From Alistipes senegalensis (lineage in GTDB: Bacteria > Bacillota > Clostridia > Oscillospirales > Ruminococcaceae), in contig JAMPEF010000016.1 of NCBI GenBank assembly GCA_023665275.1, positions 1 to 32,248 of the forward strand: a DNA stretch of 32,248 nucleotides, in the 5' to 3' direction. The position numbers were made by a program, and so were the translations under genes. The notes under the pieces were generated by a model. That model made no database searches and had not been told where the DNA came from. It saw only the letters and a program-made list of their open reading frames with translations. Each line of letters opens with the position of its first letter. The first letter of the stretch is position 1. Below are positions 6,872-14,725 of the stretch, piece by piece.

Positions 6872-6900
6872 ATTCTAACATGGAATGCGCATTTTTTGAA
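6872..6900 (-). promoter_or_regulatory. Distal promoter of CAP-dockerin copy 3
   Basis: On the minus strand: TTCAAA (6895-6900), 17-base spacer, TAGAAT (6872-6877), then ATAATCACAGTAAGGGAAAC, the leader shared with copies 1 and 2. Confidence 0.55.
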
Positions 6901-6904
6901 CAGT

Positions 6905-6969
6905 CAAAACGGGATATTTTCCCGTGAAAAAAAGACAAAAAAATCCGGCATACATAGTAAACCGGATTT
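6905..6969 (-). terminator. Terminator region of the REC-kinase operon
   Basis: On the minus strand the arms 6962-6969 and 6941-6948 (AAATCCGG and complement) are followed by a T7 tract. A second hairpin (6909-6914 with 6920-6925, ACGGGA/TCCCGT) with T4 lies just beyond and may be a backup stop. Confidence 0.75.
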
Positions 6970-6974
6970 ATATT

Positions 6975-8048
6975 TTAATTTATGAATATAAGAGAAAACT
7001 CCGCACCTTTTCCAACCTCACCGAAAGCCTTTACTTCACCGTTATGACGTTTCATAATGCGGCTTACGAGGGCAAGACCTACACCGCTACCCTCAAATTC
7101 TTCTTCTGAATGAAGTCTCTGAAAAACCTGAAATAATTTGTTTGCATACGCCATATCGAAACCGTCACCGTTGTCTTTTATCTTTATAATGCGGTTATTC
7201 TGAGTGACGTGACCGGTCACTTCAATGATGGCTTTTTTCTTTTTGGCGGTATATTTTATAGCATTCTGTAGGAGATTTTTTATAATAATCTGAATAAGTA
7301 CGGGGTCGCCCTTTATTTCGGGGAGTTTTCCGCATTTGAGTTTAACATTACGTTCAGGGCAGAGGTCATGCAGGTCTTTAAAAGTGGTTTCAATAATTTC
7401 CTGAATATTTACCATAGTCATACGTGGAGTTATATTGCACATCTTTGAAAAATCAAAAAGCCTTTCAATCATGGTTTTTGTCTGAGTTGATTTTGAAGTA
7501 ATCATTTCCATTATATTTTTCACGTCATCAGACTGATTGTCACCGAGTTCACTTGCAAGCATTTCGATAAGCATATTTATTATATTGAATGGTGCTTTTA
7601 AGTCGTGTGATACGGCAGAACAAAATAAATTCAGTTCATTGTTAGCGTCAGCAAGTTCTTTCTGCTGTCGGGAAATCTGTAAATGCGTTTTTACACGGGA
7701 AAGATATTCTTCTTTTATAAACGGTTTCTTGACGTAATCACAGCTTCCGAGTGAAAAACCCTGCTGGATTATTTCCGGACTTGTTTCAGCCGTAAGGAAA
7801 ATAACCGGTATATTTTTTGTACGTGGGTCTTCCTTGAACATACGGCACAACGTCAGACCGTCTATGTCGTCCATCTGAATATCAAGCATAATAAGGTCAG
7901 GTATTCTTTTTTCAAGAAATTTCATGGCAGCTTTACCACTTGTTGCCGCAAATACCCTGTAACCCTCCGCTCTCAGAATAGTTCCGGAATAGGCTATGTG
8001 GTCGGGCATATCGTCAACGACAAGAATTTCAGCATAATTAATAGTCAT
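6975..8048 (-). CDS. Receiver-histidine kinase (REC-HisKA-HATPase), cytoplasmic
   Basis: 357 aa from ATG 8048 (MTINYAEILVVDD), with AAGGAGA eight bases upstream; the longer frame would overlap the previous gene. A receiver domain spans 1 to about 125 with phospho-acceptor Asp56 (LIMLDIQMD) and KPF at 108-110. A HisKA helix follows with His148 (SAVSHDLKAPFN). The HATPase domain has an N box (NLLQNAIKYT), G1 (DNGDGFD) and G2 (GSGVGLAL). There is no membrane segment, so the kinase is soluble and its input is probably phosphotransfer to its own receiver. It is the third gene of a REC-Hpt, AraC-regulator, REC-kinase operon, 13 bp after the second. Confidence 0.92.
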   Translation of the reverse strand: MTINYAEILVVDDMPDHIAYSGTILRAEGYRVFAATSGKAAMKFLEKRIPDLIMLDIQMDDIDGLTLCRMFKEDPRTKNIPVIFLTAETSPEIIQQGFSLGSCDYVKKPFIKEEYLSRVKTHLQISRQQKELADANNELNLFCSAVSHDLKAPFNIINMLIEMLASELGDNQSDDVKNIMEMITSKSTQTKTMIERLFDFSKMCNITPRMTMVNIQEIIETTFKDLHDLCPERNVKLKCGKLPEIKGDPVLIQIIIKNLLQNAIKYTAKKKKAIIEVTGHVTQNNRIIKIKDNGDGFDMAYANKLFQVFQRLHSEEEFEGSGVGLALVSRIMKRHNGEVKAFGEVGKGAEFSLIFIN

Positions 8049-8061
8049 TTTATCTGTCTCC

Positions 8062-8832
8062 TTAACGTCCGTCAAGTCTTGCCTTGAAACGTGATGGTGT
8101 TTCGCCGGTTATTTCCTTGAAAATCTTTGTGAAGTAGTCTACAGAAGCATAACCCAGTATATCGCTTATTTCGTATGCCTTATAGTTTCCGGTGCGGAGT
8201 AGTTTTATAGCATAGGCGACTTTTATTCTTGAGTAAACTTCATTGAAAGTCATATTGAAATGCTTTTTGAAAATTTTTCCGAAATAGTCTTTACTGTAAC
8301 CCTGTTCTACTGCAATATCGTCAATGGTGAATACTTCACCGAAATGCTTTGAAAAATACGACGCACAATTATGTACAAACGGGCTTGAATCGGGGTCAAT
8401 TTCAAGCTGTCTGAAGACTTCCAATACAGATTCATCAATTTTTTCTTCCTGTGCTGTTGCTTCAATGTGTTCTTTAAGACGTCCCAGAACCTGTGCCAAT
8501 TTCTTTTCATCAACGGGTTTAAGCAGATAATCGAAAGCTCCTAAAATAAGTCCCTGACGTGCGTATTCAAATTCATCATAGGAACTTGCAAATATAACGG
8601 GTATCTTATTATCACTTGCCGCAAGTTTGCGGAGCATTTCTATACCGTCGACAAACGGCATTCTTATATCCGTGAAAATAAGGTCAAAAGTATGTTTTTT
8701 CAGGATTTCAAGAGCGTCCTTGCCGTTGCTTGCCTGTTTTGCGATAGTAAAACCGCATTCTGTCCATGTTTTCATTTTTGAGTAAATAAATCTGAGTGTT
8801 GAATCATCTTCAACTAAAAGTACATTATACAT
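8062..8832 (-). CDS. Response regulator with AraC-type DNA-binding domain
   Basis: 256 aa from ATG 8832 (MYNVLLVEDD), with GGAGGG upstream. The receiver domain spans 1 to about 120, with phospho-acceptor Asp55 (LIFTDIRMP) and the lysine in LLKPVDE. A linker follows, and then two helix-turn-helix motifs of the AraC/XylS type at about 160-256 (FTIDDIAVEQGYSKDYFGKIFKK and YEISDILGYASVDYFTKIFKE). In Firmicutes this architecture often controls carbohydrate-uptake or hydrolase genes. The ATG overlaps the end of the REC-Hpt gene by 8 bp, so translation is coupled. It is the only DNA-binding output in this signalling block. Confidence 0.93.
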   Translation of the reverse strand: MYNVLLVEDDSTLRFIYSKMKTWTECGFTIAKQASNGKDALEILKKHTFDLIFTDIRMPFVDGIEMLRKLAASDNKIPVIFASSYDEFEYARQGLILGAFDYLLKPVDEKKLAQVLGRLKEHIEATAQEEKIDESVLEVFRQLEIDPDSSPFVHNCASYFSKHFGEVFTIDDIAVEQGYSKDYFGKIFKKHFNMTFNEVYSRIKVAYAIKLLRTGNYKAYEISDILGYASVDYFTKIFKEITGETPSRFKARLDGR

Positions 8833-9754
8833 AAATTCCCTCCATATTTTCGGAAATCCACAGAAAATCATATTTCATGACAGCTTTTTCAAGTTTTCTG
8901 AATATTTCATTTTCCATATTTCCGGAAAAAGTCTGTTTGTTTTCGGCGAAAATATCCACGGCGGATATGTCAAATTCCGTGCATAGTTCAAAAAATTCTT
9001 CCCATATTTCCCTGAAACTTTCACGGACAGGTACAGCACGGGTTGTCTCCGATGTGAGACAGGATTTCAATTCTGCAATGGTTTTATCCCATATTTCCTC
9101 GAAAGTGTCGAAACTGTCTGGATAGTCTTTTTTCAGTTCGCTGCTTATACGGCATGAAATGCTATAAAGTTTCTTACAGAAAAGATTTCCGGAAATACCT
9201 ATTATATTATGCAGAATCTCACGGGCTGGGAGATACTTTCCTGAAAAGATGTATTTTCCTAAAAGTTCGCAATCATTTTCATGGGCGGAAAGGAACTGTT
9301 TTATAAGTCTCTGGACTGCCTCGGCGTCATTGAAGACGGCATATAGCGAATCATAATCAAAATACTTGTCAGACATTTTGTTTTCACTGGAAATAGTATG
9401 TATATTCAGATACTTCTGCAAAAGTTCCTGAAGTTCGTCCGGCTGTATGGGCTTGGAAAGATATGCGTCTATTCCGTTTTCATTGAGTTTACGTTCAACT
9501 TCTGAAAGTTCGTCGGCAGTAAGTGCGGCAATCGGTACGGATTTATTGAACTGCCGTATAAGCCTTGAAGCCTCGTAACCGTCCATTTCCGGCATATGAA
9601 TATCCATGAATATCATGAAGAAGTCCTGTTCTTCTGCCATTTTAACGGCTTCCGCACCGCTTGTGGCTGTTCTTACGGTTATTCCGTGACTTTCAATCAT
9701 CATCTTTTGAATTTCCATATTTATTTCATTGTCATCAACAAGAAGAATTTCCAT
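8825..9754 (-). CDS. Receiver protein with degenerate Hpt-like domain
   Basis: 309 aa. GGAG lies ten bases before the ATG. The receiver domain spans 1 to about 118 with Asp51 (FMIFMDIHMPEMDG) and SKPIQ. An all-helical region at about 135-225 has an Hpt-like centre, LHNIIGISGNLF, with His182. The usual lysine of HxxKG is isoleucine (HNIIG). The tail (about 230-309) is of unknown type. It is first in the operon with the AraC regulator and the REC-kinase, and probably relays phosphate between receivers in this block. The Hpt call is motif-based and less certain than the receiver. Confidence 0.8.
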   Translation of the reverse strand: MEILLVDDNEINMEIQKMMIESHGITVRTATSGAEAVKMAEEQDFFMIFMDIHMPEMDGYEASRLIRQFNKSVPIAALTADELSEVERKLNENGIDAYLSKPIQPDELQELLQKYLNIHTISSENKMSDKYFDYDSLYAVFNDAEAVQRLIKQFLSAHENDCELLGKYIFSGKYLPAREILHNIIGISGNLFCKKLYSISCRISSELKKDYPDSFDTFEEIWDKTIAELKSCLTSETTRAVPVRESFREIWEEFFELCTEFDISAVDIFAENKQTFSGNMENEIFRKLEKAVMKYDFLWISENMEGIYV

Positions 9755-9787
9755 ATAAAATCATCTCCGTTCATGGTTTATAATATA

Positions 9788-9815
9788 ATTATACTTATTA
9801 TGGCGGTTTTGTCAA
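9788..9815 (-). promoter_or_regulatory. Promoter of the REC-Hpt / AraC / REC-kinase operon
   Basis: On the minus strand: TTGACA (9810-9815), 16-base spacer, TATAAT (9788-9793). It is divergent from the hybrid kinase promoter about 25 bp away, so one bound regulator could affect both. Confidence 0.7.
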
Positions 9816-9838
9816 GAAAATTGTTTAAAAAAAAGGGG

Positions 9839-9867
9839 TTGAAAAATAAAGAATAATGTTTTATAAT
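9839..9867 (+). promoter_or_regulatory. Promoter of the hybrid histidine kinase
   Basis: TTGAAA (9839-9844), 17-base spacer, TATAAT (9862-9867). It overlaps the reading frame that would start at 9856, supporting the downstream ATG at 9904. Confidence 0.75.
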
Positions 9868-9903
9868 ATAAACATAATATTTTTTGGGACAGGAGTAATT
9901 TTT

Positions 9904-12435
9904 ATGAAAAAGAAACTGAAAGTTATGTTACTGATTTTTCTTGGATTTTTAATCATAATGGCTACAGCAGTCATGATGTTCAGGTATATGAACGAGCGTG
10001 TAAATGAACTTAATCACGAAACTGTACAGGACGTGGGATATACATATCTTTCAGCGCTTACAGCCGAAACGGTAAATCATTCACGGACGTATTTCAGCAG
10101 TAAATTTGATAGTCTTGACCAGATTATTGATGCTGTAGAGGGTATGGAGCTTGACGGGGAATATATAAAGTCTGAAATCGAATCGGGTGCAACTTATATA
10201 GCAATGCTTACGGAAGACGGCGAAAGAGTTACATTACGTGGCGACGATACTTTTAAACCGCTTGACAAGGAAAGTTTTGATTATACTATTGAACATGAAG
10301 AAGATAAGGTTATACTTGTTGAAAATGATAAGAATAACAGAATGATTGAAATGGTAAATACACGTAATTTTGAACTGGGAGGCACAAAATATAAAGCTCT
10401 TATGTGCGGCATACACCCTGATACGCTTAATACTGTTCTCAATCTTTTTTACGGTGAAGAAATGGTTTATTCATTTGTTATCAGACAGGCAGATACCGCT
10501 TTTGTTGTACGTAATGAAAATGCTGATACAGATACTTATTTCCAGCGTATCAGCAGAATGTATGAAGATTATGATGGTATGGTTGCAGAAGATTATATAA
10601 ATCAGATAGGCGAAGCTATGTCAAAGAATGAAACATATCATTCAGCTTTTATGATAGACGGTGACTTGAGAATGCTTTATGCAAGACCGTTTTCATATTC
10701 CAACTGGTATCTTGTTACATTTATGCGTTACAATGAAATAAATCAGATAATTGACACAAACAATGCAAAAATCAGTGATATATTCAATATGTGCCTTGTT
10801 GGACTTTTTATAGTCTTTATTGCGGTATTTGCAGGATATGCAACGTTTTCATATAATCAGATTAAAAAACAAAATGAACTCCGTCGGGTTGCAGTTTCCG
10901 CAAACAAGGCAAAAAGTGAATTTCTTTCCAATATGAGCCATGATATAAGAACGCCTATGAATGTTATCATAGGAATGACAGATATTGCCGCCTCAAATAT
11001 TGACGATAAACAGAGAGTTCAGGAATGTTTGAGCAAGATAACACGTTCAAGCCATCATCTGCTGTCGCTTATAAATGATGTACTTGATATGTCAAAAATT
11101 GAGAGCAGTAAAATGACTCTTTCAATGGTACAGATTTCTTTCCGTGAAAATCTTGAAAACGTTGTAACTATGATACAGCCACAGATTAACGCAAAACATC
11201 AGAATTTCAACGTATATATAAATAGCATCATTTCTGAAGATGTATATTGTGACAGCTTGCGTCTCAATCAGATACTTATAAATCTTCTGTCAAACGCCGT
11301 CAAGTATACACAGGTGGAGGGTGATATTTCACTTACGCTTACACAGGAAAATTCACCAAAAGGTGAAGATTACGTCAGAAATCATATTTACGTCAAGGAT
11401 AACGGCATGGGTATGACAGAAGATTTTGTAAAGGTGATTTTTGAAAGTTTCGTCCGTGAAGACAGAAAACGTGTTACCAAAGAAGAGGGAACGGGTCTTG
11501 GTATGGCTATAACTAAACATATCGTTGATATAATGGGCGGTACTATAGAAGTTAAAAGCCGTGTGAACGAAGGAAGTGAATTTCATGTTACGCTTGACCT
11601 CAAAAAAGGCGATACTGATATGAATAATATGGATTTGGAGGGTCTCAAAGTACTTGTCGTCGACGACGATGAAGAATTATGTCAGACAGCTATGCAGTCG
11701 CTTAAGGAAATAGGTGCATTTCCGGAATACGCCACAAGTTGTGAAGAGGCAGTTGAAATGGTAAAAGGCAGCTCAGATAAATATGACGTCATACTTGTTG
11801 ACTGGCATATGCCGGAATCTAATGGTGTTGAGACTACAAAGAAAATAAGAGAGTTTACAATTGATGATATGCCGATAATCCTTATATCTGTATATGATTT
11901 GAGTGAAGTCGAAAGTGAAGCAAGGGGAGCAGGTATAAACGGATTTATTTTAAAGCCTCTTTTCAAATCCACGTTGTTTTTCGGAATAAAACAGTACATG
12001 GGAAGTGAAGTAATTGAAGAAATTCCGGACAATGAAATAACTTTTGATGGCGGAAAAGTTCTTCTTGCTGAAGACAATGAACTTAATGCCGAAATTACTA
12101 CAGATATTCTCACAGAAGCCGGTTTTGAAGTCGACTGGGCGGAAAACGGTCGTGTATGTGCGGAAAAATTCCAGTATTCAGAAGTAAATCATTACAGGGC
12201 TGTCCTTATGGATATACGTATGCCGATAATGAACGGATATGAAGCTACACAGAAAATCCGTTCAATGGAAAGACCAGATAATGATATACCAATAATCGCC
12301 ATGACCGCCGACGCTTTTGCAGAAGACGTAGCCAAAGCGGCAGAAGCTGGTATGAATGGTCACGTCGCCAAACCTGTTGACGTAAATGCTCTTTTCCATA
12401 TTCTCAGAAGAGAACTGAATAAACGTGAAAAATAA
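9904..12435 (+). CDS. Membrane hybrid sensor histidine kinase with two receiver domains
   Basis: 843 aa from ATG 9904 (MKKKLKVMLLIF), with AGGAG eight bases upstream. TM1 is about 6-26. An extracytoplasmic sensor of about 265 residues follows, perhaps Cache-like, then TM2 at about 293-316. HisKA carries His346 (FLSNMSHDIRTPMN). HATPase has the N box LINLLSNAVKYT, G1 DNGMGM and G2 GTGLGMAI. Receiver 1 (about 578-695) has Asp633 (VILVDWHMP) and receiver 2 (about 719-835) has Asp770 (AVLMDIRMP). No Hpt domain is fused, so a separate Hpt must pass the phosphate on. Candidates are the protein at 12621-12980 and the REC-Hpt protein. The ligand is unknown. Confidence 0.93.
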   Translation: MKKKLKVMLLIFLGFLIIMATAVMMFRYMNERVNELNHETVQDVGYTYLSALTAETVNHSRTYFSSKFDSLDQIIDAVEGMELDGEYIKSEIESGATYIAMLTEDGERVTLRGDDTFKPLDKESFDYTIEHEEDKVILVENDKNNRMIEMVNTRNFELGGTKYKALMCGIHPDTLNTVLNLFYGEEMVYSFVIRQADTAFVVRNENADTDTYFQRISRMYEDYDGMVAEDYINQIGEAMSKNETYHSAFMIDGDLRMLYARPFSYSNWYLVTFMRYNEINQIIDTNNAKISDIFNMCLVGLFIVFIAVFAGYATFSYNQIKKQNELRRVAVSANKAKSEFLSNMSHDIRTPMNVIIGMTDIAASNIDDKQRVQECLSKITRSSHHLLSLINDVLDMSKIESSKMTLSMVQISFRENLENVVTMIQPQINAKHQNFNVYINSIISEDVYCDSLRLNQILINLLSNAVKYTQVEGDISLTLTQENSPKGEDYVRNHIYVKDNGMGMTEDFVKVIFESFVREDRKRVTKEEGTGLGMAITKHIVDIMGGTIEVKSRVNEGSEFHVTLDLKKGDTDMNNMDLEGLKVLVVDDDEELCQTAMQSLKEIGAFPEYATSCEEAVEMVKGSSDKYDVILVDWHMPESNGVETTKKIREFTIDDMPIILISVYDLSEVESEARGAGINGFILKPLFKSTLFFGIKQYMGSEVIEEIPDNEITFDGGKVLLAEDNELNAEITTDILTEAGFEVDWAENGRVCAEKFQYSEVNHYRAVLMDIRMPIMNGYEATQKIRSMERPDNDIPIIAMTADAFAEDVAKAAEAGMNGHVAKPVDVNALFHILRRELNKREK

Positions 12436-12442
12436 ACAAATT

Positions 12443-12471
12443 ACCGGATTTGAAAAAAATCCGGTTTTTTT
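12443..12471 (+). terminator. Terminator of the hybrid kinase
   Basis: ACCGGATTT (12443-12451) pairs with AAATCCGGT (12457-12465), followed by a T-run to 12471. Confidence 0.85.
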
Positions 12472-12589
12472 ATTAAGGTTTTCAAAATAATATAATATAA
12501 TATATATTATACGCATATAATCTCTTTCCTATTATCCGGAAAAAAAGGGAAAAAATTTCACATTCAGAATACAGAATCAGATAAAAACA

Positions 12590-12614
12590 GGGGGAATTTT
12601 TTTAAATTTCCCCC
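12590..12614 (-). terminator. Probable terminator of the HD-GYP / Hpt operon
   Basis: GGGGGAA (12590-12596) pairs with TTCCCCC (12608-12614). Read on the minus strand it is followed by TGTTTTTATC. It lies just past the Hpt stop at 12621. Confidence 0.6.
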
Positions 12615-12620
12615 ATATTT

Positions 12621-12980
12621 TTATTGGTCGTCCCTGAAAGACTTTATTGCATTTACTGTTATTTCGTAATCTTCACGGATTTTTTCCATAAGTTCTGAAA
12701 CAGTAGATTTATCAGGATTACCGCTTCTTAAAGTTTCGGTCATTATGTGGCTTGGTTCATAAAGCCTTGTAAAAGAAAGATTCTGACAAACGCCCTTTAA
12801 AGTATGCGCCGCCATGAAAGCTTCTTTATAGTCATCATTTTCTATTGAAGATATTAACTGCTGATAGCTTTTATCATCAAGAAATTTAAATATAAATTTT
12901 ATTATCATTGTTTCACGGGGGAGTCTTTTTGAGACGTCATTATAATCACCGATTATATTATAACATTCCTGTAAAGTCAA
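12621..12980 (-). CDS. Histidine phosphotransfer (Hpt) protein
   Basis: 119 aa starting at TTG 12980, chosen because a perfect AAAGGAGGT lies eight bases upstream; no ATG fits. It is a single Hpt four-helix domain with the phospho-accepting His59 in AAHTLKGVCQNL, keeping the Lys-Gly of HxxKG. It is 16 bp downstream of the HD-GYP gene, and its ribosome binding site overlaps that gene's stop, so the two are coupled. Likely role: shuttle between the hybrid kinase receivers (convergent neighbour) and the receiver of the HD-GYP protein. The pairing is inferred from position. Confidence 0.88.
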   Translation of the reverse strand: MTLQECYNIIGDYNDVSKRLPRETMIIKFIFKFLDDKSYQQLISSIENDDYKEAFMAAHTLKGVCQNLSFTRLYEPSHIMTETLRSGNPDKSTVSELMEKIREDYEITVNAIKSFRDDQ

Positions 12981-12996
12981 AACTATGTACCTCCTT

Positions 12997-14517
12997 TCAT
13001 GTTTCTATTTTCTTTAAACGGGAAATTTTTCCTATCACTCCGGTATAGTGTGAGTTATTATTTTCCCATAAAGTACGTGCTGTTATAGTTCCGTACATCT
13101 GACCTTCCGGTGTATCTAAAATAATACTGCCGTCTGTTTCGGGATTCTGCGGAGTAAGAGTTTTAAGGACAGCCGCAAAATTTTTAACAGATTTATAGTT
13201 GAGTATACATTTATCGTTTCCGCCTAAATTGAGAACAGTTCTCCGGCTTCCAAGAAGTTTTGCACCCCATTCAGAAATAATCACAACTGAAGTGCGGCGG
13301 TCATAATCAAATTGTAGTTCTTCGGCTTTGGTGGTAAAAAATCTTAATTTTTCACGGTCTTTTTCAATTTGTATCAGAGGGGTGATAATGCCATCACTTT
13401 CATCATACTGTATCAGTTCATCAATTATACTTTTAAGTCGTTTTTCCTGAATTTTTTCATTTGAATGTATACAGAGTTCTTTTATAATATCTGCATGACT
13501 TTCAGAAAGACACTCCATTAAAAGAGGGCTGAACTGACCACATTCGCCGTTAATAATCATATTGAACGCCTGTTCATGTGAAAAAGCCGTTTTATAACAC
13601 CGTTCACTTGTGAGTGCGTCGTATACGTCAGCAACTGAGACAACCTGTGCAGAAATAGGTATTTCCTCACCCTTGAGACCATCCGGATAGCCCTTGCCGT
13701 CGTAACGTTCATGATGCCAGCGACATATTTCACGTGCGATTTTAACAAGTGGTTCGTCCTGATATACTGATATTTCGTCAAGGAGTGAAGAGCCTATTGT
13801 TGTGTGAGTTTTCATTATATTAAATTCTTCCGGTGTGAGACGTGCGGGTTTGTTGAGGATATTTTCCGGAATACCTATTTTTCCTATATCGTGGAGTGAA
13901 GAGGCTGTTGTTATCAGTGACATATCACGGGAACTAAGTTTATATTTATCAGTTTTTTCAACAAGTTTCTGTAACAGGACATTTGTTATTGAAAAAATAT
14001 TCAGTGTATGCATACCGCTTTCACCGTTACGTGATTCAACAATATGACTTAAAATGTTTATCATCATGCTGTTGTTTTTTTCTTTTTCAAAAACCTGCTC
14101 CGTGATTATTTCAAGAAGTTTCTTGTGTTTGGCGTGCAGACCAAGAGTATTAGTTACACGTCGGCGGACTACTGCTATATTGAAAGGTCTGCTGATATAG
14201 TCAGTTACACCCATTTCATAGGCACGTTCAATGCAGGAGTCATCATTTTCAGCGGAAATCATAATAACAGGAACATCATTTATAATGTGGGTTTCATTCA
14301 TTACGGCAAGGACTTCAAAGCCATCAGCCTCAGGCATAATTATATCAAGAATCATAAGGTCTATTGAAGTATTATATTCTTTTATAATTTGTATTGCCTG
14401 AAGACCATCAGTCGCTTCTATTATGTCAAATTCATTCTGGAGCATATCTATAAGAATTTCACGATTCATGGTACAGTCATCAACAATAAGAATTTTTTGT
14501 TTTTTCTTTTCCGGCAT
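12997..14517 (-). CDS. Response regulator with HD-GYP domain (probable c-di-GMP phosphodiesterase)
   Basis: 506 aa with AAGGAAG seven bases upstream. The receiver domain spans 1 to about 125 with Asp58 (LMILDIIMPEADG). The HD-GYP domain spans about 150-340 with HDIGKIGIP and the full signature HHERYDGKGYPDGLKG, RpfG-like. The C-terminal about 130 residues (LRFFTTKAEELQFDYDRRT onward) look like a PAS-type sensor and end with GVIGKISRLKK. Known family role: hydrolysis of cyclic di-GMP under control of receiver phosphorylation. No GGDEF cyclase occurs in the window. It is the first gene of an operon with the Hpt protein. Confidence 0.92.
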   Translation of the reverse strand: MPEKKKQKILIVDDCTMNREILIDMLQNEFDIIEATDGLQAIQIIKEYNTSIDLMILDIIMPEADGFEVLAVMNETHIINDVPVIMISAENDDSCIERAYEMGVTDYISRPFNIAVVRRRVTNTLGLHAKHKKLLEIITEQVFEKEKNNSMMINILSHIVESRNGESGMHTLNIFSITNVLLQKLVEKTDKYKLSSRDMSLITTASSLHDIGKIGIPENILNKPARLTPEEFNIMKTHTTIGSSLLDEISVYQDEPLVKIAREICRWHHERYDGKGYPDGLKGEEIPISAQVVSVADVYDALTSERCYKTAFSHEQAFNMIINGECGQFSPLLMECLSESHADIIKELCIHSNEKIQEKRLKSIIDELIQYDESDGIITPLIQIEKDREKLRFFTTKAEELQFDYDRRTSVVIISEWGAKLLGSRRTVLNLGGNDKCILNYKSVKNFAAVLKTLTPQNPETDGSIILDTPEGQMYGTITARTLWENNNSHYTGVIGKISRLKKIET

Positions 14518-14559
14518 TATACATCTTCCTTTTCATAGCAGAATTTTTATGCTGATATA

Positions 14560-14588
14560 ATTGTAACATATATCTGAATTTTTTTCAA
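14560..14588 (-). promoter_or_regulatory. Promoter of the HD-GYP / Hpt operon
   Basis: On the minus strand: TTGAAA (14583-14588), 17-base spacer, TACAAT (14560-14565). Confidence 0.65.
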
Positions 14589-14652
14589 TATGTTTTCAGG
14601 ATTTTTTATGTCGGAAAATACAATAAAATTTATTTACAATACAGATATATTG

Positions 14653-14689
14653 TTGACAGTTTATATACAATATGATATAATATGTATAT
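14653..14689 (+). promoter_or_regulatory. Promoter of sbcDC with an overlapping inverted repeat
   Basis: TTGACA (14653-14658), 17-base spacer, TATAAT (14676-14681), a perfect consensus. ATATACA (14663-14669) and TGTATAT (14683-14689) form an inverted repeat straddling the -10, a possible repressor site. Confidence 0.8.
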
Positions 14690-14725
14690 TATTATGGCAT
14701 TTTATTACAAAAGGAGATTTTATTT

